From Elusimicrobiota bacterium (GTDB lineage Bacteria > Elusimicrobiota > Elusimicrobia > UBA1565 > UBA9628): a stretch of 64,000 nucleotides of DNA. Every line of letters starts with the position of its first letter. The stretch's first letter is position 1. The DNA lies in the NCBI GenBank assembly GCA_016218545.1, contig JACRDQ010000032.1, positions 109,925-173,924 of the forward strand, given 5' to 3'. The notes below the pieces were generated by a model. The model was not told where the DNA came from, made no database searches, and saw only the letters and a program-made list of their open reading frames with translations. The translations under genes and the position numbers were made by a program. Of the stretch, positions 1 to 8,736 are shown one piece after another.

Positions 1-417
1 CGCGACCTGCCCGGAGGCGTCGCGGTAGGGGCCCAGGCTGAAGTGGAGGACCCGGGTGCCGCCCTCCTCATGGATGCTCAGGTCGAAGGAGTGCGGCCGG
101 CCGGTCTCGAACACGACCCGCTCGTAGCGGGTGAGGCTGGCCGCAGCCTGGCCGGGAGCAGGCGGGCCGTCCGCATCCGACTCGATGATGATGCCTCCGC
201 CCGGGGTCTCGGGCACGGCCGGGCGTCCCGTGGGGCCGGGGGCTTGCAGGGCCCCGGCGCCCGGCCCCAGGAGCCGTTCTCCAGCCGGGTTGAGGTAGAG
301 GAGGCGGCCCTGACGGTCCTTGACGTAGATCGCGTCCGGGCTGCCCCTGAGCGCGTCGGAGGGCAGCTCCTTGCCGGCCGCGGGGCCGGCGCGTGGATAC
401 GGCTCGTTGTCTCGCAT
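1..417 (-). CDS. PAS-domain sensor protein, N-terminal part (cut by window edge)
   Basis: An open frame runs on the minus strand from an ATG at 417 off the left edge of the window, 139 codons without a stop. It is missing from the ORF track because it has no end here. Residues around 28-45 read SPDAIYVKDRQGRLLYLNPA, a classic PAS core start, and the visible end (HFSLGPYRDASGQV) is the last PAS strand. The output domain is outside the window; histidine kinases, GGDEF proteins and sigma-54 regulators all begin this way. No convincing ribosome site precedes the ATG, so the start may differ. A strong hairpin (429-461) lies just upstream in its leader. Confidence 0.75.
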   Translation of the reverse strand, partial: MRDNEPYPRAGPAAGKELPSDALRGSPDAIYVKDRQGRLLYLNPAGERLLGPGAGALQAPGPTGRPAVPETPGGGIIIESDADGPPAPGQAAASLTRYERVVFETGRPHSFDLSIHEEGGTRVLHFSLGPYRDASGQVA

Positions 418-428
418 CTTGGATCGGC

Positions 429-461
429 CCGGGGATGCGGGGGCAACCCCCGCGTCCCCGG
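429..461 (-). promoter_or_regulatory. Strong hairpin in the leader of the PAS gene
   Basis: A 15-bp stem (CCGGGGA, one T-G wobble, GCGGGGG) closes over a CAA loop. On the minus strand it ends 11 nt before the ATG at 417, so it could hide or set the spacing of the translation start. There is no U-tract, which argues against a simple terminator. Role inferred only from position. Confidence 0.45.
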
Positions 462-684
462 CGAGTCCTTGACGAGTGGGATCTCTCGGGAAGGACTCGA
501 AAGTTTCGGTGCCTGTCTCTATTATGGAAGACTCCCGGGCTGATTGCCATTGTGACGCGGGTAATCTTTCGTGACGAGGCCATGACGGCAGGGCCCTTGG
601 CCCGATTTGACCGGGATTTGACCGCCGAGCCTTATCCTATAAGCATGCCCGCTCAGCGGGCTGGAATCGAAGGAGGAAGAACAC

Positions 685-1098
685 ATGTCTACGGTCAGCA
701 CGATGGGAGTACGCGAGATGAAGGCGCAGGAGGTGATGCATCAGGGCTGCGTGACGATCAAGAGCCAGGCCACGATCAGCGAGGCGCTCGAGAAGATGAG
801 GCAGGCCAAGGTGTCCTGCCTGGTCGTCGAGCCCCGCAGGCCCGGCGACGCCTACGGCATCGTCACGAGGCAGGACCTGCTGGAGAAGGCGGTCGTCCCG
901 GGGCCGCGGCGCTTCAACTTCTCCGAGCACCGGGTCTACGAGGTGATGAACAAGCCCCTTATCACCATCTCCCCGGGTCTCAAGGTCAAGTACGCGGCCA
1001 GGCTGCTCTCGCGCAACCACATGCGGCGCCTGCCGGTGTTCGACGGAGAGAAGATCGTCGGCATCCTCGGGGATACCGACATCTTCAACAAGCTCTGA
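685..1098 (+). CDS. CBS-domain pair protein
   Basis: A 137-residue protein made almost only of two CBS modules: residues about 12-68 (AQEVMHQGCVTIKSQATISEAL) and about 83-137 (YEVMNKPLITISPGLKVKYAA, ending GILGDTDIFNKL). CBS pairs bind adenosine nucleotides or S-adenosylmethionine and usually regulate a partner; free-standing ones act in trans. The start is set by GGAGGAAG shortly before ATG. The leader holds two TTGACC -35-like boxes near 607 and 618, TATAAG-like sequence near 638 and a small GC hairpin (647-661). The next gene is a sensor kinase 85 bp downstream, separated by a strong hairpin; a functional link is possible but not shown. Confidence 0.85.
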   Translation: MSTVSTMGVREMKAQEVMHQGCVTIKSQATISEALEKMRQAKVSCLVVEPRRPGDAYGIVTRQDLLEKAVVPGPRRFNFSEHRVYEVMNKPLITISPGLKVKYAARLLSRNHMRRLPVFDGEKIVGILGDTDIFNKL

Positions 1099-1114
1099 CG
1101 AGGAAGAGCGGAAG

Positions 1115-1156
1115 CTCGCGGCCTCCCTCGGAGCTCGCTCCGAGGGAGGCCGCGAG
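1115..1156. terminator. 19-bp perfect hairpin between the CBS gene and the sensor kinase
   Basis: Two 19-nt arms (beginning CTCGCGGCCTCCC) pair perfectly around a CTCG loop. It begins 17 nt after the CBS stop and ends 26 nt before the kinase ATG. It lacks a T-tract, so it could be a Rho-type or weak terminator, an mRNA-stabilising stem, or a control element in the kinase leader. Confidence 0.5.
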
Positions 1157-1182
1157 GCCCGCTGAGGAGCACGGAGGCCCGC

Positions 1183-4100
1183 ATGGATGCCAAGCCTCAG
1201 GCGGCGGAGCAGGATAGGCCCGGGACGGAACGTCGGTTCCCGAACGGCCTCCTGTTGCTCATGGCCGGAGTAGGCCTCTCGGTTCTGGGCGGGGCTGCCT
1301 GGCACATCAGGCATTCCTACGGCCAGGAACTGCGCTACTGGCAGGACCGCCAAGCGAGCATCATCGCGGAGAAGACCAGGCACGTGGAGGACTGGCTCTC
1401 CACCGGCCTGGCCCTTACGCAGGCCGTGGCCCACTCCCCTTTCCTGCGCGCCGCGCTCGTAGGCGGGCCCACGGAGCGGGAAGCCGGCCGCGAGCTCCTG
1501 GAGCGGTTGGAAAGGTTCTTCCCGGGCACGACCCTTTGCCTGGACCTGGCGGACGGCAGGACCATGTCTTCGTCCGGCCCCGGCATCGGCGGATGCCCGA
1601 CCGGACGGAGCGCCGAGGTCGGCAGGCTCGGCGGCATGAGGATGCTGCTCCACGGCAAGAACCCGGAGCTGGGTCGGCTCGGGTTCTCCCATGAGCTGGT
1701 CCCAGCGACCCCTCGTCGACGCGCCTTGAACCTCACCCGCTGGGTCTGGATATCGGACGCGCTGCTTCCCGACCTGGCTGCTGATGAGGTCCCCTCCCGT
1801 ACCGGGGAGACGATGCTGGTGTTCCGGGACGCCGCGGGGGAGACCGTGTATCTCAACCCCGGCAGGGAACGGTCCGCGTCAGCCCCGTGGATGCGCAGGT
1901 CGCGGGGCACTGCTTCTGAGCCGGCCATGAGATCCTTGGAGGGCCGCCGCGTCTTCGGCACATTCATCGATTACCGGGGCCGCGTCGTGTTCGCCACCAC
2001 GAGCCGGGTGCCTCTCACGGGCTGGGGCATCGTGCGCAAGATCGACCGGGCCGAGGCCTTGGCGAAGTTCATGAGAACCGCGGTCATCGAGGCTGCCGCC
2101 GCACTGGGCCTGGCCGCCGCGCTCTGCGTCCTGCTCTGGGCTTTCTGGGAGCGGCGCCGCGCGGAGTGGCGCCTGCTCCAACTGGCGGACGCGGAGCGCA
2201 TCAAGAGGCTCAACAGGGTCCTCTCGGTGCTCAGCGCGGTCAACGAGGCCATCGTGCGCTTCCGCGGCCGGGCCGCTCTCCTCGATGAGATATGCAGGCT
2301 GGCCGTAGACCGCGGGGGTTTCCCCTTGGTCTGGGTCGGGTTCCTCGGGCCTGGCGGGGACCCTGAGGCGGCCCTGACGCCCGAGGCCTGCGCCGGACCA
2401 GCGGCAGAGCCAGGGTCATGGCCCAAGGTGGATTTCCGGCCCTTCATCAAGGAGGAGCCCGTGGTGTGCCGGGACCTGGAAGCCAGGGCCGGGACCTCGG
2501 CCTCGGTCCCGGGCAAGCCTGCCTTGCGTTCCTGCGGGGTCTTTCCTCTTTCCTGGGGCGGAAAGACGACCGGAGCGGTGATCTTCTATTCCACGGTACC
2601 GGATTTCTTCGACTCCGAGGAGGTGCGCCTGCTCCAGCAGTTGGCAGCGGACCTGTCCTACGCGCTCGAGAAGATCGAGAGCGAGGCTCAGCGCGTCGCG
2701 GCGGTCACGGACCTCGATGCCCAGCGCGAGCGCCTCGAAGGGGTGACGCGCAGCCTGGGCATCGGGCTTGCGGTCATCGACCGCGACTACCGCGTGGTCT
2801 GGGCCAACGACGTCCTGCTCCGCCTCCAGGGGGAAGCGGTGGGCAAGCCCTGCTGCCAGGAGTCGCACGCCAGGCCCGGGGAGGAGGGCATCGCGTGCGG
2901 GGCGGAGCGGATCTTCTCCACCAACGCGGAGCGCGTGGAGTTCGAGCGCATGGGCCTTTCCGAGGACGGCGCTCCCTATTGGATGGAGGTGATCGCCACC
3001 CCCATGCGCGACAAGGAAGGCCGCGTCACCGCGGTGCTCGAGGCCGTGGTTCCGATCACGGAGCGCAAGCTCCTCGAGGAGCAGCTGCGCCAGTCGCAGA
3101 AGCTCGAGGCCGTGGGCCGCCTGGCGGGAGGCATGGCGCACGACTTCAACAACATCCTCACCGCCATCATGGGCTACGCCGAGCTCATCGAGGCCGGGGT
3201 CGGGGACGAGGCCAAGCGCAGGGAGTACGCGGGCCAGATCGTGCGTTCCGCCGACCACGCCTCGGTGCTGACGAGGAGGCTCCTGGCCTTCAGCCGGCGC
3301 CAGGTCATGACCCCGCGCACCATCGACTTGAACGAGGTCGTGAGCGAATCAGGAGACCTCCTCAAGCGCCTGCTAGGTGAGCGCGTCCGGCTGGTCGCCA
3401 ACCTGGGCAAGGACCTCGGCCTGGTGAAGGCGGACCCCGTCCAGATCGAGCAGATCCTCATCAACCTCGCGGTCAACGCCCGCGACGCCATGCCCGAGGG
3501 CGGTATCCTGGCGGTGTCCACGCGCAACGAGGTCGTAGACGCCTCCGCGGTCCTGGGCCGGCCGGACCTCAAGCCCGGCCCTGCCGTGGTGCTGGAGGTG
3601 GGAGACACCGGCCAGGGGATGGACGAGTCCGTGTTGAGCCGCGTCTTCGAGCCCTTCTTCACGACCAAGACCAAGGGCACGGGGCTGGGGCTCTCCGTGG
3701 TCTTCGGCATCGTCAAGCAGAGCGGGGGAGACATCCGTGTGGAGAGCCGGCCCGGCAAGGGCACGGTCTTCCGCATCCATCTGCCCATGGTCTCCGGGAT
3801 GAAGTCCCAATCCGCGCGGCCCCTGGCCTCGGCCCCGGCCCTGATCGGCGGCGGGGAGACGGTCCTCCTGGCCGAGGACGACGAGCGCGTGCGTTCGCTC
3901 TGCCGCCACCTCCTGCGTTCCCGGGGTTACTCGGTGCTGGCCGCGCCTGACGGGGAGGCCGCCTTGCGCCTGTCCTCCCGCCACCACGGCGTCATCCACC
4001 TCCTGGTGACCGACCTGGTCATGCCCGGGCTCTCGGGCCGCGAGACCGCGGCACGCCTGCGCAACGCCAGGCCCGAGACCAAGGTCCTCTACATGTCCGG

Positions 4101-4236
4101 CTATGCGGGAGAGGACCTCGCCCGGCCCGGGGGGATCGAAGAGGGAGCGGCTTTCATCGGCAAGCCGTTCACGCGCTCGGCCTTCCTGGGCAAGGTCCGC
4201 GAGGCGCTCTTAGGCGCGGCGGCCCGGGTGGGGTGA
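1183..4236 (+). CDS. Hybrid sensor histidine kinase (periplasmic sensor-GAF-PAS-HisKA-HATPase-REC)
   Basis: A 1017-residue membrane kinase. Two transmembrane helices (about 22-44 and 300-320) bracket a periplasmic sensor of roughly 250 residues. A GAF-like region follows (about 345-490), then a PAS domain (about 520-625, GLAVIDRDYRVVWANDVLL). The HisKA box GGMAHDFNNILTAIMGY places the phosphorylated His at residue 653. The ATPase has an N box (LINLAVNARDAM) and G boxes (DTGQGMDES, GTGLGLSVV). A C-terminal receiver has DD near its start, acceptor Asp 944 (VTDLVMPG) and the conserved GKPF lysine. This kinase type commonly ends in its own receiver, with no cognate DNA-binding regulator next door. 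It overlaps the convergent phosphoribosyltransferase gene by 27 bp. Confidence 0.92.
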   Translation: MDAKPQAAEQDRPGTERRFPNGLLLLMAGVGLSVLGGAAWHIRHSYGQELRYWQDRQASIIAEKTRHVEDWLSTGLALTQAVAHSPFLRAALVGGPTEREAGRELLERLERFFPGTTLCLDLADGRTMSSSGPGIGGCPTGRSAEVGRLGGMRMLLHGKNPELGRLGFSHELVPATPRRRALNLTRWVWISDALLPDLAADEVPSRTGETMLVFRDAAGETVYLNPGRERSASAPWMRRSRGTASEPAMRSLEGRRVFGTFIDYRGRVVFATTSRVPLTGWGIVRKIDRAEALAKFMRTAVIEAAAALGLAAALCVLLWAFWERRRAEWRLLQLADAERIKRLNRVLSVLSAVNEAIVRFRGRAALLDEICRLAVDRGGFPLVWVGFLGPGGDPEAALTPEACAGPAAEPGSWPKVDFRPFIKEEPVVCRDLEARAGTSASVPGKPALRSCGVFPLSWGGKTTGAVIFYSTVPDFFDSEEVRLLQQLAADLSYALEKIESEAQRVAAVTDLDAQRERLEGVTRSLGIGLAVIDRDYRVVWANDVLLRLQGEAVGKPCCQESHARPGEEGIACGAERIFSTNAERVEFERMGLSEDGAPYWMEVIATPMRDKEGRVTAVLEAVVPITERKLLEEQLRQSQKLEAVGRLAGGMAHDFNNILTAIMGYAELIEAGVGDEAKRREYAGQIVRSADHASVLTRRLLAFSRRQVMTPRTIDLNEVVSESGDLLKRLLGERVRLVANLGKDLGLVKADPVQIEQILINLAVNARDAMPEGGILAVSTRNEVVDASAVLGRPDLKPGPAVVLEVGDTGQGMDESVLSRVFEPFFTTKTKGTGLGLSVVFGIVKQSGGDIRVESRPGKGTVFRIHLPMVSGMKSQSARPLASAPALIGGGETVLLAEDDERVRSLCRHLLRSRGYSVLAAPDGEAALRLSSRHHGVIHLLVTDLVMPGLSGRETAARLRNARPETKVLYMSGYAGEDLARPGGIEEGAAFIGKPFTRSAFLGKVREALLGAAARVG

Positions 4237-4860
4237 GCGGGACTTGAGGAAGGCGGCTGCCTCGGCGTCGGGCACGTCGCGCCAATCCTCATAATGCTCC
4301 GCGACCGCGCGGAAGAAAGGCGGCACAAGGAGGACCACGACTTCGTCCGCGTTCCTCGTCAGGACCTGGCGCGCCGAGACCGAGGCCACCGGGGAAGCGG
4401 CCGTGACCTTGGCCGCGCCGAGGTTGCGGCAGCACAGCACCCCGGCCAGCATGGTCGAGCCCATGGCCACGCCGTCGTCGATGAGGCAGACTTCGCGTCC
4501 CTTGAGGTCGGGCAGGGGCTCTCCCTGGCGCAGGACCGCGACCCGGCGCCTGGCTTCGGCCTTCTGCTCGGCCAGGATGCGCTCGATCACGCCGCGGGGC
4601 AGGTCCCGCCTGGCCTCGGGCAGCATGCAGACCGTCCCGTCCTCGGCCACCGCGCCGAAGCCCGCCTCCGGGTTGTCCGGGTAGGGGAGCTTGCGGACCA
4701 CCAGGGCGGAGAAGCCGCAGCCCGTCCGCAGAGCCACCTCCCAGGCGACCTCGACTCCGCCCCGGGGGATGCCCAGCACCACGGTCTCGGGCTTGAGCCG
4801 GCTTGCGAGCGCAGCGGCGAGCTGCCTGCCCGCGTCCCCGCGGTCCTTGAACCTGTCCAT
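4210..4860 (-). CDS. Phosphoribosyltransferase family protein
   Basis: A 216-residue cytosolic protein of the PRTase type I fold. Visible motifs are VVLGIPRGGVEVAWEVA near the N-terminus (the PRG loop typical of this subfamily), VVRKLPYPDNPEAGFGAV, and the PRPP loop VCLIDDGVAMGSTMLAG near residue 125. Relatives are often fused or adjacent to dienelactone-hydrolase-like domains, but none is seen here, and the natural substrate is unknown. The ORF track starts far upstream. The ATG at 4860 is chosen because AGGAGGGG lies just before it and TATACT stands about 20 nt further up. It is convergent with the kinase gene and divergent from the cytochrome operon. Confidence 0.85.
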   Translation of the reverse strand: MDRFKDRGDAGRQLAAALASRLKPETVVLGIPRGGVEVAWEVALRTGCGFSALVVRKLPYPDNPEAGFGAVAEDGTVCMLPEARRDLPRGVIERILAEQKAEARRRVAVLRQGEPLPDLKGREVCLIDDGVAMGSTMLAGVLCCRNLGAAKVTAASPVASVSARQVLTRNADEVVVLLVPPFFRAVAEHYEDWRDVPDAEAAAFLKSRSPHPGRRA

Positions 4861-4908
4861 GGCCCCTCCTATTAATAGTATAGCCCCGGTCCGGGCCCGG
4901 CGCCCGTT

Positions 4909-4924
4909 AACATTTCCGCAACAA
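4909..4924 (+). repeat. 16-bp direct repeat, upstream copy
   Basis: AACATTTCCGCAACAA occurs here, 24 bp before the oxidoreductase ATG, and again at 12226-12241 just after the last gene of the same operon. It may be a transcription factor site or chance. Confidence 0.4.
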
Positions 4925-4948
4925 CCAAGAGCGCATATCACTGGATCG

Positions 4949-7189
4949 ATGGACGCCTCGGTCGTCCTGGCAATGGCAGCGTGCTGTCTCGGCATCGTGC
5001 TGGCCGGGCTCTGGCACGCTAGGCTCGAGCGCGAGCGTTCGGATAGGGCGAAGGCCGCCCTTCTGGAGGCGCGCGAGCGGGGCACGCATCGGGCCGTGGC
5101 CCAGCATCCGTCCGTCAAGTCCACCCTGTGCCTGGGGTGCGGCTCGTGCGCGGCCGCCTGCCCGGCCGGCAACGTCCTGGGCCTGGTCAACGGGACCTCG
5201 CACGTCATCCACGGGTCCAAGTGCATCGGCTACGGCAAGTGCGAGGCGGCCTGCCCGGTGGGAGCCATCACCGTGGGCCTCGGCGACATCTCGGCCAGGC
5301 CCGACATCCCGCTCCTCTCGGACCGGCTCGAGACCAGCGTGCCAGGCCTCTTCATCGCCGGAGAGCTGGGCGGCATCGCCCTCATCCGCCACGCCATCCG
5401 GCAGGGCGTCCTGGCGGCCGAGACCGTGGCCGAGCGCCTGAAGAAGGAGGGGCCGGGCCCGGCCGGGGTGCGGGACCTCGTCATCGTGGGCGCCGGGCCC
5501 GCGGGCATGGCCGCGAGCCTGGCTGCGCGGCACGCGGGCCTGGACTTCGTCACGCTCAGCCAGGACGGGGTGGGCGGCACGGTCCGCAAGTATCCGCGCC
5601 GCAAGCTCACCCTGCTCCAGACCGTGGACCTGCCCCTCCACGGTCGCCTCCAGGAGGGGGTCTACGAGAAGGAGAAGCTCGTGGAGCTCCTCGACGGCCT
5701 GGCCTCGAAGCACGGGCTCTCCGTGCGCGTCGGAGCCGCGCTCCAGGCCGTGACGCGCGGAGAGGGCGTGCTCGAGGTGCGCACGAGCCTGGGCGTGGAA
5801 CGCTGCAGGGGCGTCGTGCTCGCCCTGGGAAGGCGCGGGACCCCGCGCCGCCTTGGGGTCCCTGGCGAGGACCTCGACAAGGTCCTCTATCAGCTCGTGG
5901 ACGCCTCCACCTACCGGGACCGCCGCGTCCTGGTCGTGGGCGGGGGGGACTCCGCGGTCGAGGCGGCCACCGCGCTAGCCAACCAGCCGGGCAACGCGGT
6001 CGTCCTCTCCTACCGCAAGGCCGCCTTCTCCAGGCTCAAGGAGCGCAACCTCAGCCGCATCGGGGAGTTCTCCGCGTCGGGCCGGATCCGGGTGCTCTTC
6101 AATTCGGCGGTCACCTCCGTGGAGCCTGACGCGGTCGTCCTGCGCCTGAAGGACGCGGAGGAGCGGCTGCCCAACGACCACGTCTTCGTGTTCGCCGGAG
6201 GCGAGGTCCCCTTCCCCCTGCTCAAGAGCATGGGCGTCAAGTTCGGGGGTGACGAGGCCCTCGTCCTGGGCTCCTCGGCAGCCCAGGACAAGCCCAAGGA
6301 CGAGCTCCTGGCGCCGCGCCTCTTCACTGCCCTGGGCTGGGCCGTCGCGGGGTGTGCTGCGCTCTTCGCCGCCTCGGCCATGGACTACTACGGCCTGAGC
6401 GAGGCCGAGCGGCCGCTGCACTCCTACCATGCCTTCCTCAGGCCCTCGGGCTTGATCGGCCTGGCCCTGGGCGTCATGGGCTCGATCCTCATCGGCCTCA
6501 ACCTCACCTACCTGGTGCGGCGCGGCCTGGCCCGCACCGAGGGCCTGGGGAGCCCGCGCAGCTGGATGAGCTTCCACGTGTTCACCGGGCTCCTGGGACC
6601 GCTCTTCATCCTGCTCCACAGCGCGTTCTCCCTGAGGAGCCCCTTGCCCGCCATCGCCGGGCTCTCCCTCCTGGCCGTGGTCCTGACCGGGCTGGTGGGC
6701 CGCTACGTCTACGCCCGCACCCCGAGGTCCGTGCAGGGCAGGGAGATGGAGCTGGCCGAGATCAGGCGGAGTCTCGCCGCGCACCGCGACGAGCTCGAGA
6801 GGCTGGGCCTTCCCTTCGAGGACTTCGCGGCAGCGGGAGCCGCTGCCGGGCCCTCGAGCCCCGGCTCGACCGTGGCCGAGCTCCTGGCCTTGGTGCGCGT
6901 GGACTTCGAGGCCTCCATCGAGTACCGCAAGCTCAGGGACGCGGTCGCCGCTTCCCAGCGCCTTCGGCCCATGGCAGGCGACATCCTGGCCCTGGGCCGG
7001 CGCTACATCAGGGAGCGGCGCTGGCTGGAGCGCTACCACGAGCTCCGGGGCCTCATGAGCGGCTGGCGGTTCCTGCACCTGTGGTTCGCGCTCGTCATGA
7101 TCGTCATCGCGGCCTTCCATATCCTGGTCGGCCTGCGGCTGAGCCGGCTGGACGTCGCTCATGCATCCATCACCAGCGCCATCCCTTGA
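4949..7189 (+). CDS. Membrane-bound ferredoxin/FAD/NAD(P) oxidoreductase fused to a di-heme cytochrome b domain
   Basis: First gene of the electron-transfer operon, 746 residues. In order: an N-terminal membrane helix (1-24); a ferredoxin module with one complete 4Fe-4S motif (CLGCGSCAAACP, 61-72) and one incomplete motif (CIGYGKCEAACP, 92-103) where the second Cys is Tyr; a thioredoxin-reductase-like flavoprotein with FAD loop GAGPAGMAAS (181) and NAD(P) loop GGGDSAVEAA (331); then about five membrane helices. Two helices carry His pairs 14 residues apart (543/557 and 710/724), the spacing of transmembrane bis-His b hemes. Inference: it moves electrons between NAD(P)H or ferredoxin and the periplasmic cytochromes encoded next. 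The direction is unknown. The track's start at 4691 overlaps the PRTase gene; ATG 4949 begins the likely protein. Confidence 0.85.
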   Translation: MDASVVLAMAACCLGIVLAGLWHARLERERSDRAKAALLEARERGTHRAVAQHPSVKSTLCLGCGSCAAACPAGNVLGLVNGTSHVIHGSKCIGYGKCEAACPVGAITVGLGDISARPDIPLLSDRLETSVPGLFIAGELGGIALIRHAIRQGVLAAETVAERLKKEGPGPAGVRDLVIVGAGPAGMAASLAARHAGLDFVTLSQDGVGGTVRKYPRRKLTLLQTVDLPLHGRLQEGVYEKEKLVELLDGLASKHGLSVRVGAALQAVTRGEGVLEVRTSLGVERCRGVVLALGRRGTPRRLGVPGEDLDKVLYQLVDASTYRDRRVLVVGGGDSAVEAATALANQPGNAVVLSYRKAAFSRLKERNLSRIGEFSASGRIRVLFNSAVTSVEPDAVVLRLKDAEERLPNDHVFVFAGGEVPFPLLKSMGVKFGGDEALVLGSSAAQDKPKDELLAPRLFTALGWAVAGCAALFAASAMDYYGLSEAERPLHSYHAFLRPSGLIGLALGVMGSILIGLNLTYLVRRGLARTEGLGSPRSWMSFHVFTGLLGPLFILLHSAFSLRSPLPAIAGLSLLAVVLTGLVGRYVYARTPRSVQGREMELAEIRRSLAAHRDELERLGLPFEDFAAAGAAAGPSSPGSTVAELLALVRVDFEASIEYRKLRDAVAASQRLRPMAGDILALGRRYIRERRWLERYHELRGLMSGWRFLHLWFALVMIVIAAFHILVGLRLSRLDVAHASITSAIP

Positions 7190-8736
7190 GCCATCGATCG
7201 AAAGTGCCGCTCATCATCGGCGTGCTCCTCATCGGAGCGGTGGGCGCGTTCCTGGCCCTGTACCGCTCCTCGCCCGGGGACCTGGCGCGGGCCCACGCCA
7301 AGGTGGCGGGCTCGCACTTCATCGGGGACTGCAACAAGTGCCACTCCAAGCAAGGTCTTGCCCAGGGCTGCCTGGACTGCCACTCGGAGATCGCGTCCCA
7401 TCTCTCCAAGGCCAAGGGCCTGCACGGAAGGCTCTCCAAGGCCAAGGCCCAGGAGTGCGGCAAGTGCCACTCCGAGCACCACGGCGCGGACTTTCCCCTG
7501 GTCAACAAGGTCTCCTGGGAAGGCAAGGAGCCCGGGGACTACAAGCACGACCCCGCGGACTACCGCCTCGCAGGCAAGCACGGGAGCGTGGCGTGCAAGG
7601 ACTGCCATGAGAAGCACGCTCCCAGGTTCTCCCTGCCCAAGTACCCCAAGCTGCGGCGGGCCAGGACGTTCCTGGGCCTGGGCCAGGAGTGCATGTCCTG
7701 CCACAAGGACGTGCACGCGGCAGGCTTGGCTTGGGCCTGCGTCCGGTGTCACGATGAGAAAGCCTGGAAGCCCGCTCCCCTCTTCGACCATGACAAGACC
7801 TATCCCCTGTCCTTGGGGCATGCCAAGCGCGAGTGCGCCAAGTGCCACGTCGTCCCCGCTCCGGGCACGCCTCCCCCTGCTCCGGCTCCGGTCCTGCCGG
7901 CCGCGACCACGGGCTACAAGGGCTTTCCGTTCGACAAGGTCAAGGGCAAGCGCTGCGTGGACTGCCACAAGGACCCGCACCGGACCAAGTGGGTCCGGGG
8001 GTGCGAAGCCTGCCACACCAAGCTCGCCGTGCCCTGGGCCGAGGGGAACAAGGCCGTGACTCCCGCGCTTCATGCCGTCTCGTCCTTCAGGCTCCAGTCT
8101 CCCCATCACAAGGCCGCGTGCAAGGACTGCCACGCCCCGGCCTTGAAGCCTGACCAGCGCTACGCGGACCTCAAGACCGGCAAGCCCAGGTCCGAGAAGG
8201 CCTGCGAAGCCTGCCACGCGGACCTCCATGCAGGGCAGTTCAGCCCCAAGCATCCGCGGTGCATGGACTGCCACCAACTCGCGGAGTTCAAGCCCGCCCG
8301 CTACAGCGCGGCCGATCACAAGACCTACGTCCTGCAGGGCAAGCACGCCAAGGCGGCGTGCAACGACTGCCACGTGCCCGATCCCAAGGCCGGGCCGCCG
8401 AAGAGGGGAAAGCCGATCAAGCGGATCTACGTGCCCATGAGGAAGGACTGCGTCTTCTGCCACGCGGACATCCACCTCGGCCAGTTCCGCAAGCGGGCCA
8501 AGGGCTCGGCTGAGGCCCTGACCCGCTGCGAGGACTGCCATCTTGATCATGGAGCCTGGAAGACCTTGGTCTTCGACCACGACAAGCAGTCGCGCTTCAA
8601 GCTCGACGCCGCGCACGTCAAGGTCGCGTGCAAGGACTGCCATCCCGTGGTGAGTCTGCCTGACCGCAGGAGGCTCGTCCAATACAAGCCCGTAGGAGTG
8701 AAGTGCACGGATTGCCATGAACTATCGACTCCGTAG
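7186..8736 (+). CDS. 17-heme c-type cytochrome, membrane-anchored or periplasmic
   Basis: Seventeen CxxCH heme-attachment motifs in about 516 residues. Many follow the pattern GxHxxxxCxxCH (for example AGKHGSVACKDCH), where the upstream His is a likely distal ligand. The N-terminus (SHRSKVPLIIGVLLIGAVGAF) is a basic then hydrophobic export signal or anchor. The start is taken as TTG at 7186, overlapping the previous stop as TTGA, which suggests coupled translation; GTG at 7204 is the alternative. Neither has a clear Shine-Dalgarno. The ORF track begins in a shadow of the previous gene. It overlaps the next cytochrome gene by 20 bp. Likely role: electron wire in the periplasm between the membrane oxidoreductase and the next cytochrome. 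Confidence 0.88.
   Translation: MSHRSKVPLIIGVLLIGAVGAFLALYRSSPGDLARAHAKVAGSHFIGDCNKCHSKQGLAQGCLDCHSEIASHLSKAKGLHGRLSKAKAQECGKCHSEHHGADFPLVNKVSWEGKEPGDYKHDPADYRLAGKHGSVACKDCHEKHAPRFSLPKYPKLRRARTFLGLGQECMSCHKDVHAAGLAWACVRCHDEKAWKPAPLFDHDKTYPLSLGHAKRECAKCHVVPAPGTPPPAPAPVLPAATTGYKGFPFDKVKGKRCVDCHKDPHRTKWVRGCEACHTKLAVPWAEGNKAVTPALHAVSSFRLQSPHHKAACKDCHAPALKPDQRYADLKTGKPRSEKACEACHADLHAGQFSPKHPRCMDCHQLAEFKPARYSAADHKTYVLQGKHAKAACNDCHVPDPKAGPPKRGKPIKRIYVPMRKDCVFCHADIHLGQFRKRAKGSAEALTRCEDCHLDHGAWKTLVFDHDKQSRFKLDAAHVKVACKDCHPVVSLPDRRRLVQYKPVGVKCTDCHELSTP

Noticed and set aside
637-1692. Long minus-strand frame over the CBS and kinase starts
   Set aside because: Shadow of two well-supported plus-strand genes; no motif and no ribosome site.
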